Below, piece after piece: positions 44,974 to 57,390 of a stretch of DNA of 64,000 bases. The stretch is from Agroathelia rolfsii (taxonomy: Eukaryota; Basidiomycota; Agaricomycetes; Amylocorticiales; Amylocorticiaceae). A program made the position numbers and the translations under genes. Where the stretch lies: the NCBI GenBank assembly GCA_018343915.1, contig JABRWF010000007.1, positions 3,534,001 through 3,598,000 on the forward strand. The letters are read 5' to 3'. The notes under the pieces are model-generated. The model saw only the letters and a program-made list of their open reading frames with translations, searched no databases and was not told the DNA's origin. How positions within the stretch are numbered: the first letter of the stretch is position 1; every line of letters begins with the position of its first letter.

Positions 44974-45368
44974 ATTCCCTGCCACCCCAGTGTACCGGCC
45001 AGCATGCGCCTTTTTTTTGTTTCCTTTTTCAAAGATACGCCTCGTATGGACGATGTGGAAAGGCCGTAATGAGGCGCAGGGTCGAAGATTATATGATGTC
45101 ATTTAAGTCGGGCGGCACCGACTCCGCTTCTTCTTTTTCCTGTGCACCATATGCGCCCTTGGCTGGCTTGATCAATCATGTCTCTCTCCGGCGCATGATA
45201 TTCTTGCAACATCCGCGGCCACATGGTGCCTAGTATGGCGCTTGCGATAAGCAATCCATCATAACATAAGCGGATTGACCTGAAAAATATAAGAGCGATG
45301 ATTAGAACGCTGCAGGAGATTCTTTCTTCCACTCTGTCAGCGGCCGCTACTGCTTAGTTCGAGTCGCT
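44974..45368. other. Intergenic spacer upstream of the carboxypeptidase gene
   Basis: About 395 bp. A 77-codon minus-strand frame (45099-45332) starts MEERISCSVLIIALIFFRSI; I found no family match and cannot tell whether it is real. The rest is promoter sequence. Confidence 0.4.
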
Positions 45369-48153
45369 ATGCGTTTGCAGTCTCTGCTTCTCGGCGCCCT
45401 CGCGCTATGTACATCATCTTCCGCAGTCCTTGCGCGCCAGTTCTCAAAGTCTGAGCTCCATGCTCGTCAGGTCGAGGCCGCCAAGCGGATGCACAAGTCG
45501 GCCTTTACTGGACGCGCAGATTTGAAGACGAACTCGACAGGCTCTGGGTGGCAGGGCAAGAACATTACGTTCTCGAACCCCAAAGCATCTGGTTAGATCA
45601 TCCCTGCTTATATTTGAGCTGAAATTGAGTTGAGACCGGCTAACGCGTGATCTCGATGTAGAGTTTTACGTTGATGGCACGGTGCGCTTGATAATCAGGG
45701 CATCTCGATTTGATTGGCCTGAAGCAGACACACATTCATAGACTATTCCTGAGGTCGATTTCGACGTAGGACCAAGTAAGTCACTTCTTAACATCATTCA
45801 AAAGGCCGAAATTGGGGATTAAAGATATTCCATCATTCAGGCTGGTCTGGTCTCTTGCCTATCAGCAGCTCGCCCAACGAGACAAGAAAGCTATTCTTCT
45901 GGTTCTTCCCGCCGGGCCCTGAAGGGTCTCTCGACGACCTTATCTTTTGTATAACACTTAACAATAATAATATTGCTTTAAAGGCATGCTAATCCTCGTC
46001 TAGGGACAAATGGTGGACCGGGTTGCTCTTCTCTTGAAGGTCTTTTGCAGGAAAACGGAGTATGTTGTTGCTCTATTTTATCTTTGACTACCATGACTGA
46101 TTATGATGACAATGAAAGCCATTCCAATGGAGCGTCGGTACAGCCAAGCCGATCCAAAACGAGTGGAGTTGGACCAATCTCTCCAGTATCTTGTACGTTG
46201 AGCAACCAGTCGGAACCGGGTTCAGTCAAGGTACAATTGTGAATTTCGTGATCTTACTGTATTGATCTCGCACTTATATATATATATGCCTTAGGAAAAC
46301 CAAACATTACCGTATGTTTAGAGGATATACATTTCTCAGGCTTTGACTAAGCGATGCCTACGGATACACAGAATGAGGACGAGCTTGCTGCTCAACTCTT
46401 TGGCTTCTTCCAACAGTTCTTCGATGTGTTTAGTGAGCTCAAGGGCAAGACGTTCTATCTCACCGGCGAGAGTGTAAGTTTAAATTCCTGGACATTGCAC
46501 TGATATATCTGATGGGTGCATTTCTTTTCCTCCAGTACGCAGGAACATACGTCCCATGTACGGCCTCATCCGCATATCTTGGAATCCACATCCGCTAATT
46601 TCTTCCCTATCAAGACATTGCCAACTACATTTACGATCACGAATCAGATTTCCCTGCTAATTTAACTGGATTCTGGATCAGCGATCGTAAGTGATTAAAT
46701 GTAAGGCAATATGATGGCATTTACCTTATCATATCATCCTCAAATAGCGTCGCTATCGTGGGATGTTGTCCAGGAACAGATCCCCGTACTGCAATTCGTG
46801 GAAAAGTACAAGAATGTCTTTGCGCTCAAGTATGCAGTTTCTCTAAAAAAAAATTTTCATCATAATATTTTAAATATTCAAACCTTCAATGCATGCTTCA
46901 GCGAAACTTTCATGGCGCAGATTACAGAGAAATCCAAGAGATGCAACTACACAGACTATTTCGACAAATACGTTACGTACCCACCTAAGGGCATTTTACC
47001 TCTCCCGGGCACGTCAATCGAGAACGATCCGGGTTGTGATATGTGGGATGACGTTTTCTATGCTGCGTTGTTGGTTAACCCTGCTTTCAATATATACCGG
47101 TTAGTCTTTTCTTCGTTCATTGAGCTCAATCGAGGAAGTCAATTTCAATATGCTCATTGCGTTTCTTTTTCTCTCATTAGCATTTTTGATACTGTAAGTG
47201 CTCAGATATTGGGTCGTTTGCCAAGTTCTTGCTTGATGGTTGATTATATTTTTGTCTTCCATTGCTGTGTAGTATCCAATTCTGTGGGACGTACTCGGGT
47301 TCCCGTAAGCTTATCTCGCAAATCATTTGAAGAGAAAAACTGATCATATTTGAATGGGTCAGGGGATCGTTCCCCCAGACGCAACTTTCCCCACTCTACT
47401 TCGACCGTGAGGACGTTAAAAAGGCCATCCACGCACCCCTTGATGTCGACTGGGGTACTGATACAAGCCTTTTTTGTCTTGTTGCAATTTTCTGATTAAC
47501 ACATGTACTCTGTGCAGCTGAATGTTCCAACGAAAACGTATTCGTCGGTCCCGACGGCGACACCAGTCTTCCGCCTGCATTTACGGTTCTGCCAACTGTC
47601 ATCGAGAAGAGCAAGCGCAGCGTTATCGTACACGGTCTTGCAGATTACATTCTCATCGCTGAAGGGTAATGTGGCTCCTTAACATGCGTATCAATTCGTG
47701 CCATCTGAAATTTGTATGGGAAACAGAACACGTATTGTTATTCAAAAGTACGTCGCACCTTTAACTTTATTTTGCCGCATCAATATCATCGGGGCTTTGC
47801 TAATCGTGGAATAGTATGACATGGGGTGGTTTGCAAGGCTTCCAAACACCCATTCAGAACGACAGCTTCATTGTTGATGACATCGGCTCCATGGGTCAAA
47901 CGCATACTGAACGTGGTTTGACCTATTTTGAAGTCGTTCTCAGTGGACACATGTGCGTCTTCTACTCTTTTAATCTCTTCACATCAAATTTAATCGATCA
48001 ATACAGGGTCCCGCAGTACTCCCCAGTGGTGCGTGAACATAAACATATTTGATAATTGATTAATATTCTTATCTTTGTTTTTTGCTTTAGGCTGCGTTCC
48101 AAATTATGCAATATCTCATGGGCTTCAGGTCTTCACCCTCAGGTACGGCATGA
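45369..48153 (+). CDS. Serine carboxypeptidase (family S10), 20 exons
   Basis: A secreted or vacuolar exopeptidase releasing C-terminal amino acids. Twenty exons: 45369-45591, 45662-45681, 45742-45775, 45841-45948, 46004-46059, 46119-46230, 46295-46311, 46372-46473, 46536-46557, 46615-46686, 46748-46829, 46902-47099, 47181-47193, 47273-47304, 47363-47454, 47518-47665, 47727-47747, 47815-47952, 48007-48028, 48091-48153. They join in phase to 524 residues. Signal peptide: MRLQSLLLGALALCTSSSAV. Motifs: [39 protein letters not shown], the nucleophile serine in YLTGESYAGTYVP, the aspartate in VIVHGLADYILIAEG and the histidine in LSGHMVPQYSP. Several NxS/T sites suggest glycosylation. The smallest exons are 13, 17, 20, 21, 22 and 22 nt, which is why long open frames are scarce here. 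Confidence 0.92.
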
Positions 48154-48503
48154 GGGTAATATAATGTGCTAGATTCACATGGAACGACACTGGTTATTGT
48201 CCATGAGCTTTGGATATTGGACAGATACTAGATTTACATGCCTTGAATAGTTAAAAAAAGGCTGCAAATGAGAAAGTGAACACTGCCAGTAGAATTTTGT
48301 TCTCAAATCTAATAATAACTGGAAATATAACCATTGAATATGACTAGCTCGACTCGGAGGATCATCTTACACAGTGGTTTTCCAGAGAAAGTGTCGCTTT
48401 TATCATTCCCACTACCAAACATTTTACTTAGTAAGAAATTTGATAAATGAATAAGCATTAAGTGTTAATTTGTTGAGAGATAAAATCAATCGCGCGATCA
48501 TTC

Positions 48504-48506
<3 letters not shown>

Positions 48507-48541
<35 letters not shown>

Positions 48542-48545
48542 TTAT
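48507..48545. repeat. (TTA)n microsatellite
   Basis: About 12 tandem ATT/TTA units. Confidence 0.9.
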
Positions 48546-49140
48546 TACCAATTCTTTTACTCAAAAATAGCGGTAGAAGAATAGGTAGCAGTTGCACCGT
48601 TCCTTAACAACCCCCGCTGTGGATCATGTATCTTGGCTTGATCGAGATTCGGGATTATCGGATCCACCAATTGGTGTAGAACATTAAATTGCGCATGCAA
48701 GAAAAGCAATTACATATTTCATAGTGACAGTGAATACATTTGAGGAGAGACTCGGATGTTGAGTTTAAAAGGAGGTATTGTTTGTTTGGATGAGGAGCCT
48801 AAGACTGGATAGAACAAAGCAGAGGTGATAGAAAGTAAAGAAATAAATGATCCAATAGGCTCTTCGTTCTACCTTGTCTGGTCCTTGTAGATAGCGCTCA
48901 AATACCGGAGTTCCAAGCTGAATCGGCAGAAAGTGCTCGGCGGCACTCAACTATTGTGCACTTAATGTAGTACTCAGTATCAATGAACAATGAACGCTGC
49001 CACAGGCAGCAAAAGCTATGGAATGAACGACAGACAAGACAGCAATATTCCAGCCATTCAGCTAGGTAGTGGCATACCACTCTAGGTTGTTATGATAAAG
49101 TAGCCCCAATAAGTATTAGTTCTGAGGCGCTGAGCGCTAG

Positions 49141-49345
49141 AGGGCTCCGGCACGTGTAAATGTACTGGCTACACCAAGAGAGATTGCATGATGCGAGTGG
49201 GACGAAAGTGCGTAACGCTTTTCAAGCCCTGCTGGGCAGCATATATAGTGAGATCGAGGCGAGCAACGGTGGGCGGGAGCAACCGGCCCACTGCCTCACC
49301 TCCCACAGTCTGCTACCAGATCGTGCTAGATGTAAAGAGGAGAGG
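49141..49345 (-). repeat. Dispersed repeat R1, copy 2 (partial, reverse orientation)
   Basis: The reverse complement aligns with 57100-57255. Shared words on that strand are TGGTAGCAGAC, then TGCTCGCCTCGATCTC, then AAAGCGTTACGC with CTTTC, then 'ctctctctt' and 'tagccag'. Only the right half of the element is present. Confidence 0.65.
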
Positions 49346-50018
49346 GGCTGTTGATGTACCAATGATCTAAATACGAGGCGCACGCACGTCTTGTTCGTTA
49401 TATTGGTACACGTAGTAAGCAGAGCAATTGCCTAGGGTAGCATTTGCATTGTAGAGAAATCTTATATGCATTGAGGACAGATGGAAAAGAAAACGAGCAG
49501 AAAAAGGAAAGTGATGTGTCCAGTGTGCAAGAAGATATGTCAGAGGCTCTGAATTAGTGATGGTATTTGAGAATGTAGGATCAGGGTCCAGGAGTTCGGG
49601 GAAAGGAGAGAGGACGAGCATGAGACGGGGGTGCTGGCAGTTGCAGAGAGAGGTGTAGTTGCCAATGGTGCATGTACCTCAAGTTTGGCCCTGTCACATT
49701 TCAACCACTAAAATAATGTGTAATTCAGTTTATTATACTATTGTCTCAAAGCATAGGTAGAACAATAACTTTACGATATATCCACAGAGGTGGTTTATGG
49801 ACATCCGGAGAAAATATTCTGTTTGATGGAGACTTTTCGTCCCATCCGTCCCATCTATGGTTTCAATTGTGTAAGCTTGTGTAGAACTGCTCACGCATGA
49901 GTCACGCCCACATTATTCTAACGACTATACAAAAGCACTTCAATGTTGGCTTGATACTAATTAACAGAAAGCTCGATAGACACGGGTCACAATCGATGTG
50001 CACACAATCATGTTTCTT

Positions 50019-51245
50019 TTATGGCCAGTGAACGGGATTCCAACTAATGGCGCCTTCTGCACCACGATCAAGTTCATTCAGAGCGGACATATCGTTATTA
50101 TCCAACCTGAAATCGTACAGCTGAGCATTCGAGTCAATGCGCAATGGATTTGCTGATTTTGGCAGAGGCGAGAACCTACAGGGAGAAAACAGTCACAGGT
50201 TCAATGAAGTTATTTGCAAAGCAAGAGAAATACGAGAACTCACCCGTTTTGTAAAGACCATCGGAGGAGGATCTGCGCTGGATCTTTTCCGTGCTGGATG
50301 ACGATGATCAGGTTATTTTTACTAAAGAATACCCCAGATGAAAATTTTGGCCACCTTTTTTGCTATAGATTGTATGACTTCATGATCCATCTTTCCACGT
50401 ATGATTGGACAATAGGCTTGTACAATGATATCATTATCACGACAATATGCAACAATTTGGCGTTGTTGGCAAAATGGATGTAGCTATCGAGCGCAACAAG
50501 AAGCTTTAAGTCAGATTGCGACCGAAAATTCATGCAAACCGGTTTGAAACAACCAAAGCCTGCTGGGACCACTACGAACCTCGATTTGATTGACAGCAGG
50601 CATTTCAAAACCTGCAGTGCGAATCTCCTCTAGATGATGGATCCCACTTCATTGATGATACATATTAGCCATTCAGAGTAATACAATAGGGATATCGCGC
50701 TTACTAGTTGGAAACGCCCACACTTCGGATCTTCCCTTCCCTTCGCGCGTCCTGTAACGCGCGATAAGTTGCCAATCGACGGTCTGTGCCGGACATGGGG
50801 TCGTGTATGAGGAACAAATCAATGTAACCTATACATCCTCAGTTTAAGGAATGCAATTCTATTCATTAGGAAAGCTATGGCTTACTTGTGCCAAATTTTT
50901 GGAGGGACTGATCTACGCCCGCAAGCGTACTGTCGTACCCGTGTGTCTTGTTTATACATTTAGTTGCTACGAAGTGTTTCATGAGACACATCCGACAAAT
51001 ATCTAGAGAAAAATTCATGTGTACCTACTCAGAAATACCTCTTCTCTATTGATATTGCCGGTAGCCAAAGCCTCGCCGACATGAGCCTCGTTCCGATATG
51101 CTTGAGCAGAGTCGATATGTCTGTAGCCAACACGAAACGCTTCAAGAACTGAGTCCTTTGTTGTATAATTCTGGTACACTCCAAACCCAAGTTGAGGCAT
51201 CAAATAGCCGGTTCTCAGCCTTAAAGCTGTTGATAATGCCAGCAT
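50019..51245 (-). CDS. Aldo/keto reductase
   Basis: NAD(P)H-dependent reductase of aldehydes or ketones, cytosolic. Exons 51245-51029, 50966-50886, 50828-50705, 50646-50580, 50483-50355, 50293-50244 and 50175-50019 join in phase to 274 residues, close to the family norm of about 280. An upstream ATG at 51293 would add 16 residues. Motifs: YLMPQLGFGVYQN, then HIDSAQAYRNEAHVGEAL with catalytic Asp and Tyr, TTKC with the lysine, YIDLFLIHDP with the histidine. The substrate/cofactor part has EGKIRSVGVSNYGIHHLEEI, AVNQIELHPFCQQRQIVAYC, DPAQILLRWSLQNGFSPLPK and ends ISWNPVHWP. The physiological substrate is unknown. Confidence 0.92.
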
Positions 51246-53893
51246 CGTGTTGGACTCCAGATTGGCAGAGATTGCTATTGTGCTTGCAGACATGCTATGG
51301 TGAAGTTCACGAAGGGACAAACGCCACAGGTATCGTTAGATATTTATTTGTCCAAAATCGCAGCTATAATTATGTACCGCAATTGGCTTCTTGGAGTGCT
51401 ACTCGTAGACTGCAATGGAAGTACTACTATTAGCAGTAAATGTAGTGGTCGCCGGATTGAAATCAAGTCACAGTCATAGTTTCGTCGTGTGACATCACTG
51501 ACATATACATGCGGCCGCCGAGTCATGGCTTTCAGGCTTCTACAGACCCGGAATCGAACAATGGCTTTAAGTTCCTGGCAATGTGCTTGAAGGCAGTCAA
51601 CTGCGACCAAAGACGACCTATTTCCTGTAATCTGGCCGGCAATCACCAACCACTTCTATGCGCACGCTGACTTATGGAGAATAGATTCTTGCCTTCACCC
51701 TTGTGGATGAGGTCATTATTGCGTTATGCATCTATTCAATGCTCTTCACCATAGATTATTGTGAACCCTCCCTGTTTTACCTACGCCATCCATCCCACCT
51801 AGGCTTGCCCAAACACTATCCACAATCGTTTATGTTTCCGCGTCAAGCGAGTGAGTAAATTTAAATCAATAGCTTGTTTTTCGGTGGTCACGAGGTCATA
51901 GCTGCGGAGGGGTGGAAGTAGTGATCATGAGTCGTGGTATTGCCCATCGTTTTCACTCTACATACGTGCAGGGACTCTACAGAGAAATAACCATGTGATC
52001 GTAGACGGGTTCTTGTGCACGTTTGCACTGCTCCTGATATCATTTGTCACAGCGTGCTTTGCCTCTGTGTTCTGTCGGTGGTACCACCGTTTACCCTGTC
52101 AAGACACAAGCGACACTGGAAACGTGCCCTGTATCTTCTTTTAGTGCGCTAAGTCCGGTCGTTGTTCACAAAGCAGAAGAAACTAGATGCATTTGATACA
52201 CATTCCGGGGCTTGAGAAATGCCGGCCCATTGTCTGGTATTCCTATTCGCTCAGGTTGGTACAATTTGCCGTGGGCGATATCAGTATGTCTCATGACTTG
52301 AACTTACCGGAACCACTGAAGCATGAGCGTATCACTTAAGAACGCCCATTCAAAACTAGAGGTGAAAGATACAAGAGGCGAGACTAATCGAGCAGAAAGA
52401 CACAGCATTATATTTCCTGCCTTGTACTGTCCAAACACGCATTTAACTTTTTCAGGCTTCTGTTACTACCACCATCCCTATCATCAGAATCATTATCAAT
52501 ATTTTGACTCGGGTTAAAATCACTGAAAAGATTGTCGGCGTGTGTATTGGTTCTTTCACTTGAGTATTCGCTTTCCATCGTGCCGAAAATATCAACTTAT
52601 CGTTTTCTCCTATCTTAGTCTTCCAAGAGTGCTATCTGTGATGCGCTCAAAGACCTCATGCCAAGCCCCATTGTGTCCGATACACAACTAAGAACAAGGC
52701 ACATTTCAACTTGCTCATCTCAATTACTCAATTTGACCCAAGCTGTCACTGGATCGCATGCTAGCAAGGCGGCATCAGTAGCTTTATTAATTCCCTATCG
52801 TCTTACTGTGATGAAGACAATGCGATTGCAGCCTATCTCTCGGAGTAACCTTTGATCCGACGATACTAAATATTACGATTTTGCTCTCGAGAGTATGTAA
52901 TTATATCTCGCATTCCCAAAAACTGATATGCTAAAGAACGGTTCGTCTTGGGCTTTATTATAGACCAACCCGGCTGGAAATATTTTCATTCCTGTCGTTG
53001 TCGAGTTCAAGTGAAGCTTGATCTACATGGGATATTGAAGTGGAGACAGCACTTAGCACTAAGCAACATCAAAGAACGTGATGTATTATGTACTGGGATA
53101 GGTCAAACTCATCATCATTGCAAATACCTTATCTTGGGTTTCCATGCAATCCACTGCATTCTCAAGCATTAAGCCTATAAGGCCTCGGAACCTATTCAGC
53201 TAGGTCACCCCCATAAGATGGCCAGACCTATCATCATCGGAATCCGGTTTAATCGCATTTTTGAATTCTTCGAGGTATAATTCGATTATTACTCAGCAAA
53301 AGGCTATCGTGACAATCCTCGAAGCTGGTTTTGTCACTTTATCTGTTGTCACTAGAAATAGGCACAACAGAGATGTAAATGTTCTTCATTTATAACTTGT
53401 CGTCTAGTTACTCAATGACACGCGATCGGTCACCATTAGTTCTAAATTTCCGAGCTGAAAAGGTGGATCAGGTCGTGATCACTCAGTACCACGGTCACCT
53501 CGGTACCGAAACGCAATCCAAATAATGACGTCGCCTCGTAAAACGTTTTTTCCAATTTACTCATCGTATGTGTAATGAAGCGCATTCAGATATACTTGGA
53601 TCTCACGGGTATGGGAGGTCTATTACTCCCTCGCACTTGGCATTCGTTTAAACTGGCCTCGCACATGTCACACGACCCATGATTTTGGTTTCTGATAGAT
53701 ATGGATTCCAGGAACATTATACATATACACTGGTAGCAAAATAATCATTTCTGCAGCCCTCGACCAGTATCATTAACACCGCCGAAGCCCTTCCTTTTAT
53801 GTGAAAAGCAACTGAATTAGGGTCATGGAAACACAATATAATTAACAAGGTTATAGTACACTGTATTGGCCCAATTTCATGCCTACCTTGTTA
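51246..53893. other. Intergenic, no gene recognised
   Basis: About 2.6 kb. The longest frames (51344-51649 minus, 52658-52855 and 52948-53172 plus) lack any family motif, and I could not find phased exons. No repeat seen. Confidence 0.35.
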
Positions 53894-54273
53894 TTACGAG
53901 CAGTCAGTCGGGAATGGCCCATAGTAGTTGGTATAGGTTATGTAATTGGTATATGCGCCTGTCTGACCCTCGTATGTCCACGCTCCGGACTCGGTGGAGG
54001 TAGTCAGGGGGTAGCTGACATCGGTCAATGTTACTGTTGTTGTGTATGGGTATGTTTTTCCAGGTGCGATGACCTCGCCCGTATATACTGAAGTCACTGT
54101 TGATGTAACAGGGCATCGAATTGGGGCAGATGCCTGTCAAAGAGTCACGAGTTGAGCTATTCGAAAAATATTCTGAAAATGCACGGATTTACCGTTGCTG
54201 CTGGCGCCGCGTTTATCATAAGAGGTACAGAAAGGAAGAGGATGGCTACAGCGTTCCTAGTTGTGGTGATCAT
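53894..54273 (-). CDS. Small secreted protein, Tyr/Thr-rich, unknown function
   Basis: Two exons, 54273-54193 and 54133-53894, joined in phase to 106 residues. The first 22 or so, MITTTRNAVAILFLSVPLMI followed by NAAPAAT, form a convincing signal peptide with an AXA-type cleavage region. The mature part starts near ASAPIRCPVTSTVTSVYTGE and is rich in Thr, Tyr and Ser, with repeated YT/TY pairs (TYPYTTTVTLT, TGAYTNYITYTNYYGP). It has two cysteines, one near its start and one in the final PTDCS. Size, signal and composition fit small secreted proteins of basidiomycetes; no known domain is recognised. It could be a wall-associated protein or an effector-like protein, but that is a guess. Confidence 0.65.
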
Positions 54274-56703
54274 GGCGCTAAATGGACTGAACGCTAGTCG
54301 AATCGATGGAAGGGATTCTAAGGGGAGTGGAAAGGGGTATCGCACTGGCTGACATCCTACAGCGTAAACTCAGGAGTCCTTTATATGTTTTCTTGTAGGT
54401 TCATTGGCATGTTTATGTACTGGTAAAGAAGCCGGAGGAGAGTATCAGACCGCTAGTGAATGATTGCCCAATTAACCTGACCGTGCTGGTTGTTGCTGAT
54501 TTTTTCCTGTACGACTTCCATTTCAGTCAAAATCCTCCCACAGAGCCTAACGGATGTTCATCTAGGCTAGCCCACATGATGAAGGTCTCGGACCGCATGT
54601 GCAGGTGCGATGCAACGCTCTTCGATTATGGAAGGTGAATTGTCAGCGCTATGTCATAATGGTGTGTTGATGCTGACGTGAATGCTTAGCAACTTGCCTA
54701 AGCATTGCTTTCGTGGCAGGGTAGTGTGACGTATTTGGGTGATTCAGGCATTTATACAAGAAATGCCGGTGCTGAAACGTTGAAGTTTCTCCATAAAGTG
54801 TCTTGGACTGATCCCATGGCTGGCTACGGAGAAGCCACAAACCGATAACAATCCGGCACTGATGCGTCTCTGATTGAGAAATAATAGACATTGTTCCCCA
54901 TATTCTCATTCATAATTTCATGCGATGCGGGAAATAGAGTCTTAGAAATCTGAGTGTTGATAGTGTCAGAATGAGATCGTCAGCTTGTTACTAAGAGAGA
55001 GGGATGACAGAGGAAACAGGCACTATATTTTAAATGAACTAATTTCCACATGGATGTCGTTTATCTTAGCATGCGCTCCTCCAATAATAAGCCAACAACC
55101 CTGTGAAGCGTCTCCTGGATGATATCATCATAAACGAGACGGATGACGACGATACACAGAAAAAATGCCTCAATGATACCTTCTCGCATTTGCGGTAGCT
55201 TTGACTCATGATCATACAACCATCCTAGCCCCTGTTGAAGTGAATGCACCTAAGTGTGGAGAAACAATGCCAAGGACTCGCTGACTCACGCACTCAAATA
55301 CATTCACTTTTATTGTGAGCGAAAGTGTCCCATGATTGTCAGTAAGAACTCGTCCGAGGTGTATGGAAAAATTAACTACATACAGTCAAACTCTGAGGTG
55401 ACCACTTAAGGTCACAAACACTCTAAAGGCACGCTTCTTTCGTTTCCTAATTTTTCTTGTAGAATAGGGCATACGTGTATTTTCTCACTCCACCGGTGTA
55501 TTGCCTTATAAAGCATAACTGTACCGGTTTTACCCTACTCAGCTCAACCGGCATCAGCTCGGCGGCTAACGCGAGTAATCCTTCGGGCTGATGCATTCAA
55601 GCTTATTTTTATCGCAAATCATCTAACGGCATATTCTCCTTTTCTTGGCGTTACCGATTATATGGCCTCAGAGGAGTTCGACTGTAGCTTCCATTATCAA
55701 ACTCCGCTAGCATCAGAGGCGCTTACCTTTCGGAGACAATACATGCAAAATTTGGAATAGACAGGCTGGCTGGCTGTACGTATCAGTGCGGCAATGCCAG
55801 CAGTATTTACCAGCCTAGAACACCGGTGGCGTATTCCTATTCCTTTACTTTGCTAGTACAAAAAAAGCCAACTCTGTGATTTCTGTTCCTCGAAATATCA
55901 CAAAAGTGAACACCAAAATGATCAGACTAACTTGAATGGTAATAGTCAAAGAATGCACAATTTCACATGGTGGATAAAATCTTTTACCCGCCTCGGACGA
56001 CAGCGAAATAAGTAAGATAGCACTAGTGACTCTGATGACCATGTGCTAACAGGATATGCGACTGACACATGGTCTATGATAAGGAGGTGTTTTTACCAGC
56101 GGTGTTTACGGACGAAGATCATTCACAGCGCTAACGCTCCGCCCTAGTCAGCTTAAGGTATAAATGCGAGTACCGTACGATTGGAATACCTAGCTCAAAC
56201 GCTTAGATTGACCATTGCAAAATACCTTCAATTCGCCTGCCCACAAAACGTGAAGCGCCGAGTAATGAAACTGATGAAGCTCGGATGTGATGGAAACTTG
56301 AAAAGTAGTCTTGATCTAGACCCAACGCACGTGTGAGGTCTGTTCAACTGATTTTAGACAGGCAGCCTTAGACTTTCGTGTCTATGTGTCGACTTCCGGA
56401 GTGGAAAGAGCTAGTTCGAATCTAAAGAAAAAGAGAAAATCCAGGTCACCAAGGTGTACCATTTAAAAGCGTTGAATCAGGTTAGAGGATTTAATGATTT
56501 TGATCTAAGTATAATTACAGACCATGTGATGGCAGTGGCCTTTCGCTCTCTACCATCCACTACTACTAGTAGGGTCTTGTAAGAAATTCCCTGCTGGAAT
56601 AGCAATTCATTAGTATTGTCACGGAGGATGGGAGTGACGGAGTCACTATCATGCGTAGCGTGAACAGTCTTTTAGAGTAGCCGCACGTCGTAGTTTATAC
56701 TCA
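54274..56703. other. Intergenic, no gene recognised
   Basis: About 2.4 kb. A hydrophobic minus-strand frame (55845-56042, starting MVIRVTSAILLISLSSEAGK) and another at 55061-55249 could be pieces of a membrane protein, but I could not connect them through splice sites. No repeat noted. Confidence 0.35.
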
Positions 56704-57390
56704 GTGAAAAGCAATATCGGACAATTGTCAGACCTTAGTCGGAATTGTTGTTCTTGGTACAATGTGTCCGACACAGTTGTCAGAAACATGTCGGACACAA
56801 GTCAGAGTGTTTTTGCGCCAAGGAGCCACGACGTCGGCACAAAGCGGTGTCTTTGGCCCGTGCGGACCCGTGCTGGCAGCTGTACCTTCTCTATCTGCAA
56901 TTGCCACCATAATCGCATTGTTTTTCACCCACCCACCGCTTCCTTTCATGCTTGTCTCGCACTTCCTTATATTGCCTACCGTAAAACGCCTATAAACATT
57001 AAAGCCACATCCAATGCTCAAGACAAGCATGAGCCTTGCATTTCCAGAGCTACAGGTACGTTATATCTTATCTTCCTTTTCCTATCTAGCATGGCCTGGT
57101 AGCAGACCGCGGGAGATGAGGCGGCGAGGCGGCCCCACCCGCCCATAGCTGCTCGCCTCGATCTCTTCACATGCATTACCCAGCCGGGCTCGGAAAGCGT
57201 TACGCGCTTTCACCCCATCCACGTTGTCTCTCTCTTATAGCTTAGCCAGCACATGAGCCAAGGCCAAAGACAGCTAGGTGAGGCTAAAAATGCATATGTA
57301 TTCAGATAACAGTCGCACTTTATTCACCCTTTAGTCGGACTCCAGTCACACGTTGGTCACATTTCAGTCGTATCTTTATTGCACAATTGG
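56704..57390 (+). repeat. Dispersed repeat R1, copy 3, with subterminal motif arrays
   Basis: The core 56810-57225 matches R1 copy 1 (AAGCGGTGTCTTTGG, 'tttttcacccacccacc', GGAAAGCGTTACGCGCTTTC). Outside the core, a GTCGGAC/GTCAGA-like word recurs at both ends: about seven times in 56714-56807 and about five times in 57312-57378. Clustered short subterminal repeats like these are usual in hAT, CACTA and MULE-type DNA transposons, where the transposase binds them. No transposase frame is present, so this would be a non-autonomous copy. The frames at 56704-57102 and 56762-56995 are not conserved in copy 1. Confidence 0.6.

Larger units (their letters stand above)
48154..50018. other. Intergenic, no gene; contains a microsatellite and an R1 copy
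   Basis: About 1.9 kb between the carboxypeptidase and the aldo/keto reductase. It holds a (TTA)n tract and repeat R1 copy 2, listed separately. Small frames (48765-48950, 49367-49621) show no motif. Confidence 0.45.

Noticed and set aside
46711..47343. 210-codon frame in the carboxypeptidase region
   Set aside because: It runs through several introns of the S10 gene; only parts of it are exons.
55845..56042. Hydrophobic 65-codon minus-strand frame
   Set aside because: It could be a membrane-protein exon, but no phased neighbours or family motifs were found.
56704..57102. 132-codon frame inside repeat R1 copy 3
   Set aside because: It is not preserved in R1 copy 1; it is better explained as non-coding transposon sequence.
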